The translations under genes were made by a program, and so were the position numbers. Source: Punica granatum (taxonomy: Eukaryota > Streptophyta > Magnoliopsida > Myrtales > Lythraceae). Taken from it: 64,000 nucleotides of DNA. The DNA lies in NCBI RefSeq assembly GCF_007655135.1, contig NC_045134.1, forward strand, positions 25,878,568 through 25,942,567, in the 5' to 3' direction. Positions within the stretch are counted from its first letter, which is position 1, and each line of letters begins with the position of its first letter. Of the stretch, positions 22,207-33,766 are shown piece by piece. Below the pieces are notes generated by a model. The model was not told the origin of the DNA. It was given only the letters and a program-made list of their open reading frames with translations, and made no database searches.

Positions 22207-23126
22207 GACTCTTTAACAAACCGGTCATGAGATTTGTTTTTCCTAATGGTTAGACCTGTAGGTCCATATAATCAAAACAAAGCATGCGTCTGTTTCAACT
22301 TAATTATAAGTGCTAAAATTAAAGTGCCGAAGTTTTATGTATGAAATAAGTGTTTATTTAATTAAGTTAATCTATATATATGAAAACAAAGTACGAGCCG
22401 AATTCTCATGTCACTACATTATCAAAAATAAAAACGGAATTCTCTCAGCTTGCCACGTCATTACTTATGTATTAAGGAATTTTTTATCATTAATTATGTA
22501 ATATAATATATATATATATGTATTATTTGCAGAATTACTGATCATATATTGTAGCAGTCGAATTGCCATTCATATAGATTGTAGCAAAATATAAAGTAGG
22601 AAACCAGTAATAACGGGTGCTTATAATATTTATAGAGTTCTCATTTGCATTATGGACAAATATATTCTTATCATATTAACTACAATCAAATTGTCGTTTA
22701 TACATATTGTTTGTTTATAATATTGTCGTTCATTGTGCCGTTTATGTGTGTGTATATATATATATATATATATACACACTGCACGAGTTGAACAAAGAGA
22801 GACAGGCAAATGGAGCAGCAACTGCGCTAACCAAGTAAACTCTCAATTCATGTTTTGTATGAACTAGATACAAGTCACATGGCCCACGTGTTGCGCAGGA
22901 ATATGCACTATTTTGATAATATATTATGGTAAATCTTGACTTTTAAGCGTTTACCTTATTCTAACAAAAATATATTGCACTTGCATTGTTATTTCAAATA
23001 TTAAACGGATGTTTTTTGTCAAATACTAATCGTTAAATGAATTACACCATACTACACAAGAAAGATTATAGCTCAACACTTGTGTTCAAAAAATCTTGGT
23101 TTCGTACGAGCAAGAGAAGCTGAGAG

Positions 23127-23445
23127 TAACCACCAACACGGTGGTCTAGTGGTTAAGTATCAAGCGCTCCACTTGAACATCACGAGTTCGAACCTCACTG
23201 AGGACGTAAAGTTCGCACACTATGTGGGTGTATTATGGGATGGCGATGGCCGGCCCATAATACTTGATCCAGTGGGTCTTGAACTTAATTCACTAGTGCG
23301 TTGGTGGGGCTGCGGTGATCAAGTTGGGCTAAAGTCACAGCGAGCTACGGCGAAAGGAATATTTCATGGCGGTTTGGTTCCCTTAGTTGGGGCAGGCATA
23401 GCGGACTAATAACCCGACCTAACCTTTTATTCAGCAAAAAAAAAA
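23127..23445 (+). mobile_element. SINE with tRNA-like head and 15-bp target duplication
   Basis: The head has box A-like GGTCTAGTGGTTAAGTA and box B GAGTTCGAACCTC, followed by a unique body and an A-rich tail. The 15-bp direct repeat AAGAGAAGCTGAGAG flanks it perfectly (23112-23126 and 23446-23460). The element is 319 bp long and looks recent. It is not a tRNA gene because no acceptor stem closes around these boxes. Confidence 0.9.
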
Positions 23446-23708
23446 AAGAGAAGCTGAGAGCAAAGGGGAAGAAATGAGATGTACAAAATCGGTGAATAGG
23501 AAGACGAAGAAGAGAGGCTGACCATTAGCTTGCAAAGTAGAGAAAGATCGTGGAACTAATGTTTCTATTTGTAAATTATTTCTTTTGTTTTTTTAATTGT
23601 TTTAATTTTATAAATTATTTAGTTTCTTTAATCATTTTAATTAATTAAGGTTGTTTCACACAAGAATATGTGTGTATCTAGTTTTATATTAAATGTAGGA
23701 AACATGAA

Positions 23709-24016
23709 CGCTCCGTTTGATTTCGTAATCATATTTTTAAAATTTTAACTCTAACTTTAACTTTATTCACTATACAATAAAAATCAATAACACAATTATT
23801 ACTTTTTCCTTTTTCTTCAAATTTTTAACCATTTAATTCAATTTTTAATACTAAATTCTCTTAACTATCTATTACATTTTCTACAATTTAACAATACAAT
23901 CATTATTTTTTTCAACTATTCATTACTTTTTCTCACCTTTTCTCATAATTCAACAACACAATCATTACAATCCAATTAAAATCAAAACTCAATTCTACTT
24001 AACTCTAAAACCAAAC
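23709..24016. mobile_element. MITE of the GTTTGGTTTTAGAGTTAA-ended family, copy B
   Basis: Runs from CTCCGTTTGATTTCGTAATC to CTCTAAAACCAAACACGC. It shares long internal segments with the copy at 58640-58950, such as TTTTAACCATTTAAT and CTCATAATTCAA. No coding sequence. Confidence 0.65.
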
Positions 24017-24397
24017 ACGCTAGAAGAGACTCTTCACCAAGAGCTCTCAAAACGCTTTTGTGGCACGCTAAGGATCTCTCAGGACACCGATGTGGCAATG
24101 TCCTTATAGATTCAATGAGAGAATTTCGTGGGAGTACATTGAATTACTATATATAATAGAGACTTTAATTTGAGTTTGGTGCATGCCTTTGTCTCTTTCC
24201 AATCGATATTTTGGTTGTGGGTTAGAGGTTCTATCTTCTCTCTTTCTTTTTCTCCTTAGTATGCAACCTCAGCTACTTTTTTAAGTATTTTATAATTTTT
24301 TATTAAGAAAACTCAATCGAGTTAATTTGGTTACTGATTTATCAAGATATGTTCACATGTGATATACTTGATTTTTTTTTTACTTTTCATTACCTTA

Positions 24398-24398
24398 T

Positions 24399-24436
<38 letters not shown>

Positions 24437-25352
24437 ATAAAGTTCTGAGCTGAATTCTTACGCTGTCACGTTATCAAAAAATAAAACGAGTTCATAGTCG
24501 AATTCTCACGGCAATACATCATCATTTATACAAAGGAAATTGTTATATTTTTATTAAAGAAATGTTATTAATTAATTATGTAGTGAATATATAAATTTTA
24601 TATAAGGCACGACGTAATATATATATAAGAGAATAAAATATGAGATAAAGCACAACGGCATATATACAAGATAACAAAATATGCAATAGAATATGTAATA
24701 TAAAAGATGTAGTTGCCGCTTCAATTAAATATATAGATTAAGTATATATAAATTAGATATATAATTGTCATTTTTTGACAATTTCATATATTTATATATG
24801 TCTTTTGCCTAGCCAAGTATCGGTTAAATAAGAATAATATTCTATTTATAATTCTAAACCTCTTTTTTCCTTTCTTCTCCAAAATTTTCTTTTTCTTGGT
24901 TGAATTGGCAAATTTCAACTAATTGCTTCAATATTTTGATTGTTTTAATAATCTGCTCCAAAAATTTATTTTTCTTGATTGAACTTTATTCGAAATTGAT
25001 TGTTTTGACAGAATCTCTATTCCAATTTTATTATGAATGTCGCTTAAGTAAGGGTAAGACTTTTCTTATTTATTCTTATTCTTTGGTTGAATTTTGATTT
25101 GTAGAATGAATTTTTAAACTAATTTCTTTTCCAAACTAATTTTTTTTTATATTAATTGTTTTAATAGAACATTTATTCCAATTTTAGTATGGTTGTTGCT
25201 TTAGTAATTGAAAATCCTTCAATCATTTATATATATAATATATAATATCAAAATTTACATTAATTAACAATATGAATCATTTTTTATATTTCAAAATTTT
25301 TATCTTTAAATTCCTTAGTAATCGTACGCGCGACGCGCATAATTTCATCTAA
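24398..25352 (+). mobile_element. Possible small Helitron-like element
   Basis: A TC-start after A at 24397 is followed by a TA tract. Near 25325-25352 a GC-rich short hairpin (GCGCGACGCGC) precedes CTAA at 25349-25352 and then T. This fits the Helitron pattern of a 3' hairpin plus CTRR with insertion between A and T. The 5' end is weak because of the TA repeat. Related AT-rich sequence with a GAATTCTCAYG motif occurs near 22390. Confidence 0.3.
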
Positions 25353-26758
25353 TTTTGTTTGATAGGACAAATATTGAAAACTTTATAACATTTGATATCC
25401 TTGTTACATAATGACCACAAAAATTTCCTTCTTTTAACTTTAGCCCCAATATTTTATATATTTTTAGAAAATTTTTTAAAAAAAGGTCAGATCGGGATCT
25501 GACTGAGAAGGGAGAGAGGGGCGGTGGTGGCCGGGTCGGGACTTCCACTGTCCCCTGAATGATTAAGTAGGCTCCCACTTATTTAATCATTAAGTGCATT
25601 TTTTTACTTTAAGTCATTAAGTTAAGTTTTATTTAGTATCTTTTTAACAAGCTGAACTTGATTAAGTCTTAAAAATTTTATTTCAACATAATTTTTTAGT
25701 TATAAAGGAAATCTATAAATTAGTACAAAAGTAAAAATAACAAAAAACTAAATAAAATGACACAGAAATTTCACTGACGAAAATCGAACCTCAGACCTCA
25801 TGGTTCCGGACGAAGACTTGTACTTTGCACCAAACCTCCTTCCTTATTTCAACACTTAATTTAAGCAATCAAACACACACTAAATTAAACTCATATTTTT
25901 CTTCGTCATTAATTGAGGAGAATTAATCTCGTCGCTTTCTTCTTTCCTCTCAGCGGCCGATCTATAGAGACAAGACTACCTCGTGGCATATGCGGGACCA
26001 TATGTCGAACGATGAACGTGGGGGGCAGCTCCAAGGTGTTGCATCCATTAGAGGGATAGGCAACGTGGACACCCTCCATTAGACCCTCTCCGTTACAAAA
26101 GCTACGCCACATATCGTATCGATTATATGGGGGATTAGACGTTCATCTTAAGCAAAAGGAACCAAAGACGGGATTTTATCTCCACCAAAAAGTGCAATCG
26201 TAGTCATAACAAAATATTTCATAGCATAATTTAGGCTGATAATAATTCGTAATAGGAGGAAAAAAAAAAAGTAGATGGTTCTCGAAGTATGGACAGGGGT
26301 GGATCATTTCTGCATGGACCAGTACGACATTTTGGACAGACTTTGAAACTGGGGATGACCCGTTGATCACTTCTCATCTTGATCTGCTTTAATCTTAAAT
26401 AGACAATGTCGGTTTTTTTTTAATTTATATGCATCGCTTGATATTAAAAAAATTAACATGCCACTTCTAATTCAGATGCAAGCCAAGAAGGTCCACCAAA
26501 GAATAAAATTCTGTTAATCATGGATTTTATTCATTTACATTACTTGAATATGAAACTTTTGCTTAAACTAGAAAGGTATCGAATCATTTGCATCAACCTA
26601 TGTTGGTCCATCCAGAATGGCAGTTTAAATTGGTTTTCTTTTTCCTCCAGGTGACAGATTCATGGAGAAGTGCTCAACTTCATTCCCTTTTTGCCTATTT
26701 TAGACTCAGATAGAAATTAAACGCAGTCTTGCTGCGGAAGTGAAAGTTTGGGTAGGTT
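25353..26758. other. AT-rich spacer
   Basis: No gene recognised. A tRNA-like box B on the minus strand near 25785 (GAGGTTCGATTTTCG) indicates a SINE fragment at about 25735-25835. Confidence 0.4.
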
Positions 26759-26930
26759 GTCTTTTCGGTGTGTACCTTAATTTTCAAAAACTTAACGAGC
26801 CTGACTAATCTAGTTCCAGTCGAGTAAAGGTCTCACAATCAAGGATTTTTTCCATTCTCAAGACTCGAACTCGAAACATTCGTTTCGGAGAATAAGCGCC
26901 AAATAACTTGAACTAATTGTGGTTGATGGA
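26759..26930 (-). mobile_element. SINE of the GGTACACACCGAAAA-tailed family
   Basis: On the minus strand a box B-like CGAGTTCGAGTC is followed by a body containing CGACTGGAACTAGATTAGTC and a GGTACACACCGAAAA tail. The same tail is found in the SINE at 39071-39226. Target duplications are unclear, so the ends are approximate. Confidence 0.55.
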
Positions 26931-27366
26931 GAGGTTGCTTTTTCCTTTTGGGGATACTTTGATTGGCCTAATTGAGGAAGAATCGAAAAGGAAAGCTTGC
27001 CTACAGTTGAAGCTCACATCTTTCTTAAGTTTCACACTGGCCATATACATATATAGATGGCATATAGGGTTGCTTTACACCAATCATAAACGAGCCATAT
27101 ATACCAACATAAATTATCTATATACGATCGATGACACATCTTTATCTTCAAAATCTTGAGATTGTTAGGTTTAATGCAGTAACATCTCTGTATGCATATT
27201 TAAGAGATAATTTACACTCATCAATACCTACCTCGCATATGGTAAGAGAAAGTACCAATATGATTCAACAAATTAATGACAAGCAAGCCTACTAGTTTAG
27301 CATGCTGACAGGGGACCATAAATCTGTATAGCTAATGAATTACACTGTCTTATTTTTTTTTTGTCA

Positions 27367-30142
27367 TCTATACTATTATAAAACCAAAAGGATGACCTTC
27401 CTCTTACTTTAACTTTCCGAAACACCCATAAAAAATAATTAAAATTAATGATACCACATAATGAAGGTTACAATAATCATTACATTTAAAATAATTACCC
27501 AACTTTCTCCTACTTTTCCTCCCCCACTCTCTCTCACTCCTTTCATCAGGCCAACGTTTGCATTTTTTTTCCTTTAATTGTTATTTTTTTCATTATAATC
27601 TATTAAGAAAAAACTTGGGTTTAGATCAAGAGAGGGTATAGCGCAATAACGCACATCTCGTCTGGTAACCAAGAGAATCCATGTTCGATACCCATTACCC
27701 AGTAAGACTATTCATGCTCATTTGTTAAATATTTAGGATTTTTATTTCAACGTACTAGATTCATGTGCTTCCCTTGTAACTGAAAAAAAAAACGTAGGTT
27801 TACCCAATTTTATAATTTACTTCATTACTAATAGTTGTGTTAATGTAAAATAACAAAAAATTTGAAAAGTACATTTATAATATACGAGAAATGATCATTT
27901 GAGATTTTATTGATCATAATTAATTAGTTCCGTACGTGAGGATGCACTGGACGACCAGGATGAGGCTTCATCGAGCAATTAAAATATCAAGCCCAACGTA
28001 GTAAGTTTCTGGCCTCTTAGATTCAAGTCGGGCCCATTAGAGAATATACTCAAGCCTTGGCCCACTAATAAATAATAAATAGCAGAAAAAAAGTTGGAAG
28101 GTCTTTACTCTTTTCTATTTCTTCTTTATATTCTTTTGTTTGTCTGCCCTCCTCTCTCTCTCTTTTTTTTATTTGGATAATTTCTCTATTCTCTTAATTT
28201 GTCATAAATTAGTTAGTAATATTTAAGACATGAATGCATATAGATAGGGAAAAAGGCAGGTTATAAATTATATATTTACCGAGTTCTGCACATAATAAAT
28301 ACCACAAAATTATGTCTGAGAATCAAAGAAGTGAAAATTATGACAAAGAATAATACTCTAGTCTTATGGAAATGAGAGTATAAGTATAGAGATACAATAA
28401 TTCTGTAATGTGTATAAGTGCATACTAAGCGCAAGAGAGTTGTGCATGGGTTAAGAACTAAAGAGTGTAAGAAAAATAATAGAGAGTAAAAAGATGATAT
28501 ACAAAATTATCATTATATCTTCTATTTATATAATATTTAAAATATTGAACCTAAAATAATATCATATATACTGAGGAGTTCTTTTAAGTTATTGATTTTT
28601 TTAAAAAATTTTAAGAAATTCTCTTATTATATATTACTATGTGCAAACGATTTGCACAAAATATCAAGACTTTGTTGAAAAAAATGTAAATCAAATATGG
28701 TAAAAGTTCATTTAATTGAGAATTGGAAGATTAATTCACATAGAGCCAAAGGCTTACATGGTACAACTTCGTCTCGCTTGCCTACTTTTATTGTTATAAT
28801 TGATTTGTAAAATATTATCCAAATTAATCAACAAATTTATTACAGAACGAAAATAAAAATATTATTAATTGGAACTAATGTGCTTCAACTGTATATTTAC
28901 ATTTATATGCCTTATACAGGCATCATTAGGTTTTTATGCCCGCGTATTGCCTGGATTTATAAACAAATATTTATGATAGAAAATTCACTTTAATGTATAA
29001 TATGAGAAACTGAATTCAATAATAATTGATAGCTAGAAACGAATATAACATACAAAATTTATTTTATACTATATAAATTTTAATATGGTAAATATCAAAC
29101 ATATGTAAACAAATAACTATTTGAGAGATTATAATTAGTTAAAGTTTGTGTAATGTAAAATGTACCAAAAAGAATGTACCAAAAAAAGGTTTGCTTAATG
29201 TACCCAAATAAATCAATTAATTTACCAATTTTATTTTTGAGAAAATAATTGTAAAGATCTAAAAAGCAAACCGTTGTTTGATGAAAAGTAAAATCATAAA
29301 GCCTTTGTCAACGTATATTAAATAAAAAGTAGAAATTTATTCAATAAAATTTTAAGTAGGAAACAAAATTGAATTACAATTATACAAAGAAATGATTCGA
29401 GGTCCACATGAAGGAGGGAGGAAGTACGGCAGTTTTTCTCACTCTCACCCAACCTTTCTCTTCTCTTTTTGAATTTTTTTTAAAGTTAATATTTATATAT
29501 TTATTTTAAGTATATGGACTTTTTTACAATATCAATCACCACATATCTGAACATTAAATGGATCCAATTGCCGAGTGAGGTTAGCCCACCAAAAATTAAA
29601 GTTCTCTCGATTGTACTTTTTTTTCAATTACAATATTCGCATTTGAGACCTTAATTAATTAGAACAAACGTCAAATTACTTAAAGCTAACACACTGTAGT
29701 TGAAAGGCTATTTCAAATTATCGCCAATTTAAATTGTTTCTTATTATTGGCGATGTCATAGATATTTTTATTTTCTGATGGAATGCAAGATTATGACAAT
29801 CTATTGACTAAGATTCATTCTTGCTTAAATATACTTGGTTGTAATGTGACCACAAGATACTTCTAAAAAATTTCAAAATCTTACTACGAGTAAAGTTCGT
29901 CCACTTAAAATTAGCGTAAGACTTAGGACTTATTATATTGTATGAAAATTAATCAGTACAATCTTTCAAAAATCTAAATTATTTATTATCAATCGACGAT
30001 TCATAACTTTACAAATAAATAATTTTATCAGTAGTTTCATTTATACTCTATGTTTGATATTGTACATATTAGTTACTATGTTAATCTAAAAAATTGAATA
30101 AGTTCTTTTTCAACCCGCTACATCGCGCGGGGTGTACCCTAG
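27367..30142 (+). mobile_element. Non-autonomous Helitron (2.8 kb)
   Basis: The 5' end reads TCTATACTATTATAAAACC directly after an A (27366), a common plant Helitron start. The 3' end has a hairpin-forming stretch CCCGCTACATCGCGCGGG, then CTAG at 30139-30142, followed by T. No terminal inverted repeats or target duplication are expected, and insertion between A and T fits. No Rep/helicase frame is visible. A SINE (27624-27786) is nested inside, and the last kilobase contains blocks repeated just downstream at 30190-30390. Confidence 0.65.
27624..27786 (+). mobile_element. SINE nested in the Helitron
   Basis: The head GGTATAGCGCAATAACGCAC resembles box A, and GTTCGATACCC is box B. The tail is CCCTTGTAACTGAAAAAAA. 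Imperfect 16-bp direct repeats (27608-27623 and 27787-27802, pattern AAAAAACNTNGGTTTA) flank it. Same family as 36476-36637. Confidence 0.7.
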
Positions 30143-30660
30143 TCATTATTTATGTCAAAAACTTATAAAAAGCTAATATTTTGACATATATTAATTTACT
30201 TTTCGAAAAATTTATTATTGAATTATATTTGTATATATTTTCGGAATATATATTTTAAAAAGCAAAACGTCCTATATATTTGATGAAAAGTACAATCGTA
30301 AAGTGTCTAATAATATATATTAAATAAAAAGTAGAAATTTATTCAATGAAATTTCAAGTAGAAAAAAAAATTGAATTATAACCATTATTTATGTTTTAGA
30401 CTTCTAAAGGCCTAATATTTCAAAATAGAGTAATTTATTTTTGGAAGAATTTTATTATTAAATTATAAGTATAGATATATTTTTAGAATATTTACATATT
30501 TTTTATATTTTTAATGTGGATTAATTGTATATATTAATTTTTTTTAGAAAAAAATTATTATTGAAGTACATATAGATAAATTTTCAGAATATTTTTTTTA
30601 ATTTTATATTTTGTTAATGTGGATTAGTTGTATATATTTACAATTACGCCATTGTTTTGT
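29230..30660 (+). repeat. Dispersed AT-rich repeat blocks in and beyond the Helitron end
   Basis: A block with TTGATGAAAAGTA, AATAAAAAGTAGAAATTTAT and TCAA.GAAATT occurs at about 29260-29390 and again at 30270-30390, on both sides of the Helitron 3' end. A second pattern around AATGTGGATTA.TTGTATATAT repeats at about 30515 and 30615. Together they suggest successive insertions of related elements. Confidence 0.5.
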
Positions 30661-30899
30661 ATTCAACTTCCTATATATAATTAGATAGTTATTTGTATAA
30701 TTACAAATATTTGTGATTTTCGTATAAGTTATTTGAATTAGTAGTTTCTTCATTTTCATATTTGCTATTATTAATTACAATAATATGTATTGTTATTTAG
30801 TTTTTATATAATATATTAATCTATATAATATATTAGTTAGAAATTTACTATTATACCTCCATTTATTATGGCCTAGTCAAATCTATATAATATATAAAT

Positions 30900-31261
30900 G
30901 GGCAAATTACAAAAAAAAACTCAATTTTTGTAAAATGTCTCAGTTTTGTCCTAAATTTTGTTTTGTAACAAAAAAAACCATAAATTTTCTAAAATGTCTC
31001 AAAAATGACATCCGTTATAACTTCCGTCAATTTTTGCCTACGTGTGACCTACGTGGACTGTTAAAGGGACCCACTAGCCTACGTGTGACCTACGTTGACT
31101 GTTAAAGGGACCCACCATCAGCAGCAAAAATTGACGGAAGTTATAACGGATGTCATTTTTGAGACATTTTAGAAAACTTATGGTTTTTTTGGTTACAAAA
31201 CAAAATATATGACAAAATTGAGACATTTTACAAAACTTGGATTTTTTTTTGTAATTTACCC
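30900..31261. mobile_element. Mutator-like fold-back MITE (362 bp)
   Basis: The inverted ends run from GGGCAAATTACAAAAAAA to TTTTTTTGTAATTTACCC, and most of the element is self-complementary (ATTTTGTAAAATGTCTCA and GACGGAAGTTATAACGGATG on the arms). A perfect 9-bp duplication TATATAAAT flanks it (30891-30899, 31262-31270). Near the centre a segment GCCTACGTGTGACCTACGT with GGGACCCAC is tandemly duplicated. Short open frames here are by-products of the palindrome. Confidence 0.9.
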
Positions 31262-31270
31262 TATATAAAT

Positions 31271-32449
31271 TTGAAAACATTGTAATAAATGGTGGCATAA
31301 TTGTAAATATATGTACAACATGCGTGAAATTAGTAAATGCTTGTAAATTAAAAGTTTATAATATTTTATTTTATATATGCATAAATATTTGGAACATGAA
31401 ATACTTTAATATATCCTCAAAATTTATGCATAAATAATAAAATTACAAAATTATCATCAAAACTTATGTTTACTGATTTTTTTACCGAATTTCGAAAAAA
31501 TAATAATTTTGACATTATTTAACTAAAAATAGTAAAGTTTGAATTAGATAAATTCAATTATATTTGTAGTAAAAGTCTCATTCGATGCACGAGTAAAAAG
31601 ACCTGGGTGAACATATATATCTTGGATTTAAAGCTTTAGACCCATCAATAAAAATGTAGCCTTGTTTAAAAAAAGAAAATAAATTGTCTTGTCTCACGCG
31701 CATATGGGCAAAGATTTTCACGAGTTTATTGTCCTTGTTGGCATCACAAATTCAATGTAGCCAAAAGATTTGGTACATGATAGGTACCATCAAGACTTTA
31801 TGGTTCGAAAGTAAGCGTACATTGTCCCCTTTGTAGAATTTGATGTTTCACATTTTTTACTCTCTCCCTCTCTATACATATATACAATATTAATTTCTTC
31901 CGACCATTATCACATTTTTTAATGAAAATTCTCTTAGAAATTTTCACGCGAGAGTTTAAAGTGACCAGAATTTGAGAAACAAGAATTTCTCTTTGTATTT
32001 GAAAAATCCAAAAACCATGCTCAGGTCCTACCGAAAAAAGAAATGCTCGGGTTATTTTGGTATATGATATATATTCCTTTTGATTTCCAAATTTAGTTCA
32101 AGAAAGAAACTTGGCGTTTTTATAAAAAATAGATTTTTTTAGTGATAATATCTTGTCACATTACTCGAAAAAGTACCAATTACAAATAAATAAATGAATG
32201 TTTATCATATGATAAGCCATCAAAAATATTACTAGATACTATATTTCTATTAATTTCGTCTTACCATATCATTGTGAAGTAAGACCATTTAAGATTTTAA
32301 CGTAAATGTAGGATACCATTGACTTGCATGAGAATATTCTATTAATATTAGAGGAATTTCTACTTTCCAATAAGAAACTAAATATATATAAAAAAAAATA
32401 TAGGAAGAATCCCTAAAACTCAAATTTGCATTTCATTCCAAAATATCCA
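31271..32449. other. AT-rich spacer
   Basis: No gene, RNA or bounded element recognised. Confidence 0.5.
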
Positions 32450-32458
32450 ATAAAAAGA

Positions 32459-33345
32459 GGGTTGATGACATAAAAAGGCACGATATTTGGTCAAATTCCT
32501 ATTTATAGCACGACCTTTTAAAAACCGTATAAAAATGCACAATATTTTATTTTAGTTTCAAATCAAGCATGAACTTTGGTTTTAATTTCAAACCTAGTAC
32601 GACCTTTCAGAAATCGTATATAAGGCACGACCTTTTGATTCAATAAAAAATGTTCTCAAAACTAAAAATGAGCGAGGGGACCACGACGGAGAAAAATGGG
32701 AGGGAAGGCCGACGGCCACGATTGCGGCCGTCATCCATACCCCCTTCACAAATCCCAATTGAGATCGATGACAATGACAGAGGTCGCCACCGACTCCAAT
32801 TAGGGCGATGGCCACAATTTGGGCCCCTACCGCCGTAATCGAAGGAGCCCTAATTTCGAGGCTCCTTCAATTTCAGCAATGGGGGCAATGGTCACGGCCA
32901 TTACCCCCCAATCGATTCGGCGATGACCTCTGTCATCACTGTTGACCTTGATTGGGAGTGGCAGCAATCAGGGTCACCATCACCAGCCCTCTCCCCCCTT
33001 TCAATAGTTGTGACCCCCTTCCTACCTTTTTAAAAATTTTCAAAATAATTTTATATTAAATAAAAATATGTGGGTCCACTCATCTAATCACGTTGTGTTA
33101 GTGACACAAAAAATCGTATTAGATTTGGAACAAAAACGAAAAGTCATACTAAATTTGAACCTAAATCAAAAGGTCGTGCCTTCTATACGATTTATGAAAG
33201 TTTATGCTATATTTTAAACTAAAATGAAATGTCATGCTAAACTTAAAACTAAAGCAAAATGTTATGTCTTTTTGTGCAATCTCTAAAATATCGTGCTAGA
33301 AATAAGAATTTGACAAAAGGTCGTGCTTTTTTATGTCATTAACCC
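32459..33345. mobile_element. Mutator-like element with GC-rich core
   Basis: The ends are inverted: GGGTTGATGACATAAAAAGG at the left and CTTTTTTATGTCATTAACCC at the right. Arms are imperfect and about 190 bp long. The flanks ATAAAAAGA (32450-32458) and ATAAAATGA (33346-33354) are a 9-bp duplication with one mismatch. The core (about 32660-33030) is strikingly GC-rich compared with the surroundings and has GGTCGCC/GGCGATG-type motifs. It could be a captured gene piece or a family-specific core. The open frames in it match no family I know. Confidence 0.8.
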
Positions 33346-33354
33346 ATAAAATGA

Positions 33355-33766
33355 ATAATGCATCCGTAAAATAATAAAAAAGACCGTTAATTTCTTCTAT
33401 TAGTACTGTATAGTCAATCGTGTTCAACTGTGCATCCTCGATTCGTTATATATAAGAGATCTAGCGAAATCATCAATACACAGGACGAGAAATTTATAAA
33501 ACCAGGTAAATTTTTTTTTTAACCCTATAGGGGATTATACGCGTAGTATTATTAGTACCCTTATGGGCCAATATTACACCATAGAAACATTTAAGTAATT
33601 GATTATTTGTGCCCATCGTATATATGATTACGTACACTTAGGTCCTGCGAAGTATGGCACACAAACCAACTAGTTATATATATATATATATATATAATGA
33701 AATTCATAAATATAACAACTTGTCTGGTGCGTATATAAATTGACTGATGAGAGCCGATAAAGATGG
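33355..33766. other. Spacer and 3' flank of the SEP-like gene
   Basis: AT-rich sequence that should include the SEP 3' UTR. A TA repeat lies near 33675. No other feature. Confidence 0.45.

Noticed and set aside
23130..23180. Possible tRNA gene (box A and box B motifs)
   Set aside because: No acceptor stem or anticodon arm closes, and the motifs are the head of a SINE with a target duplication.
31074..31298. 74-codon minus-strand frame
   Set aside because: It lies inside the palindromic MITE 30900-31261 and arises from its arms.
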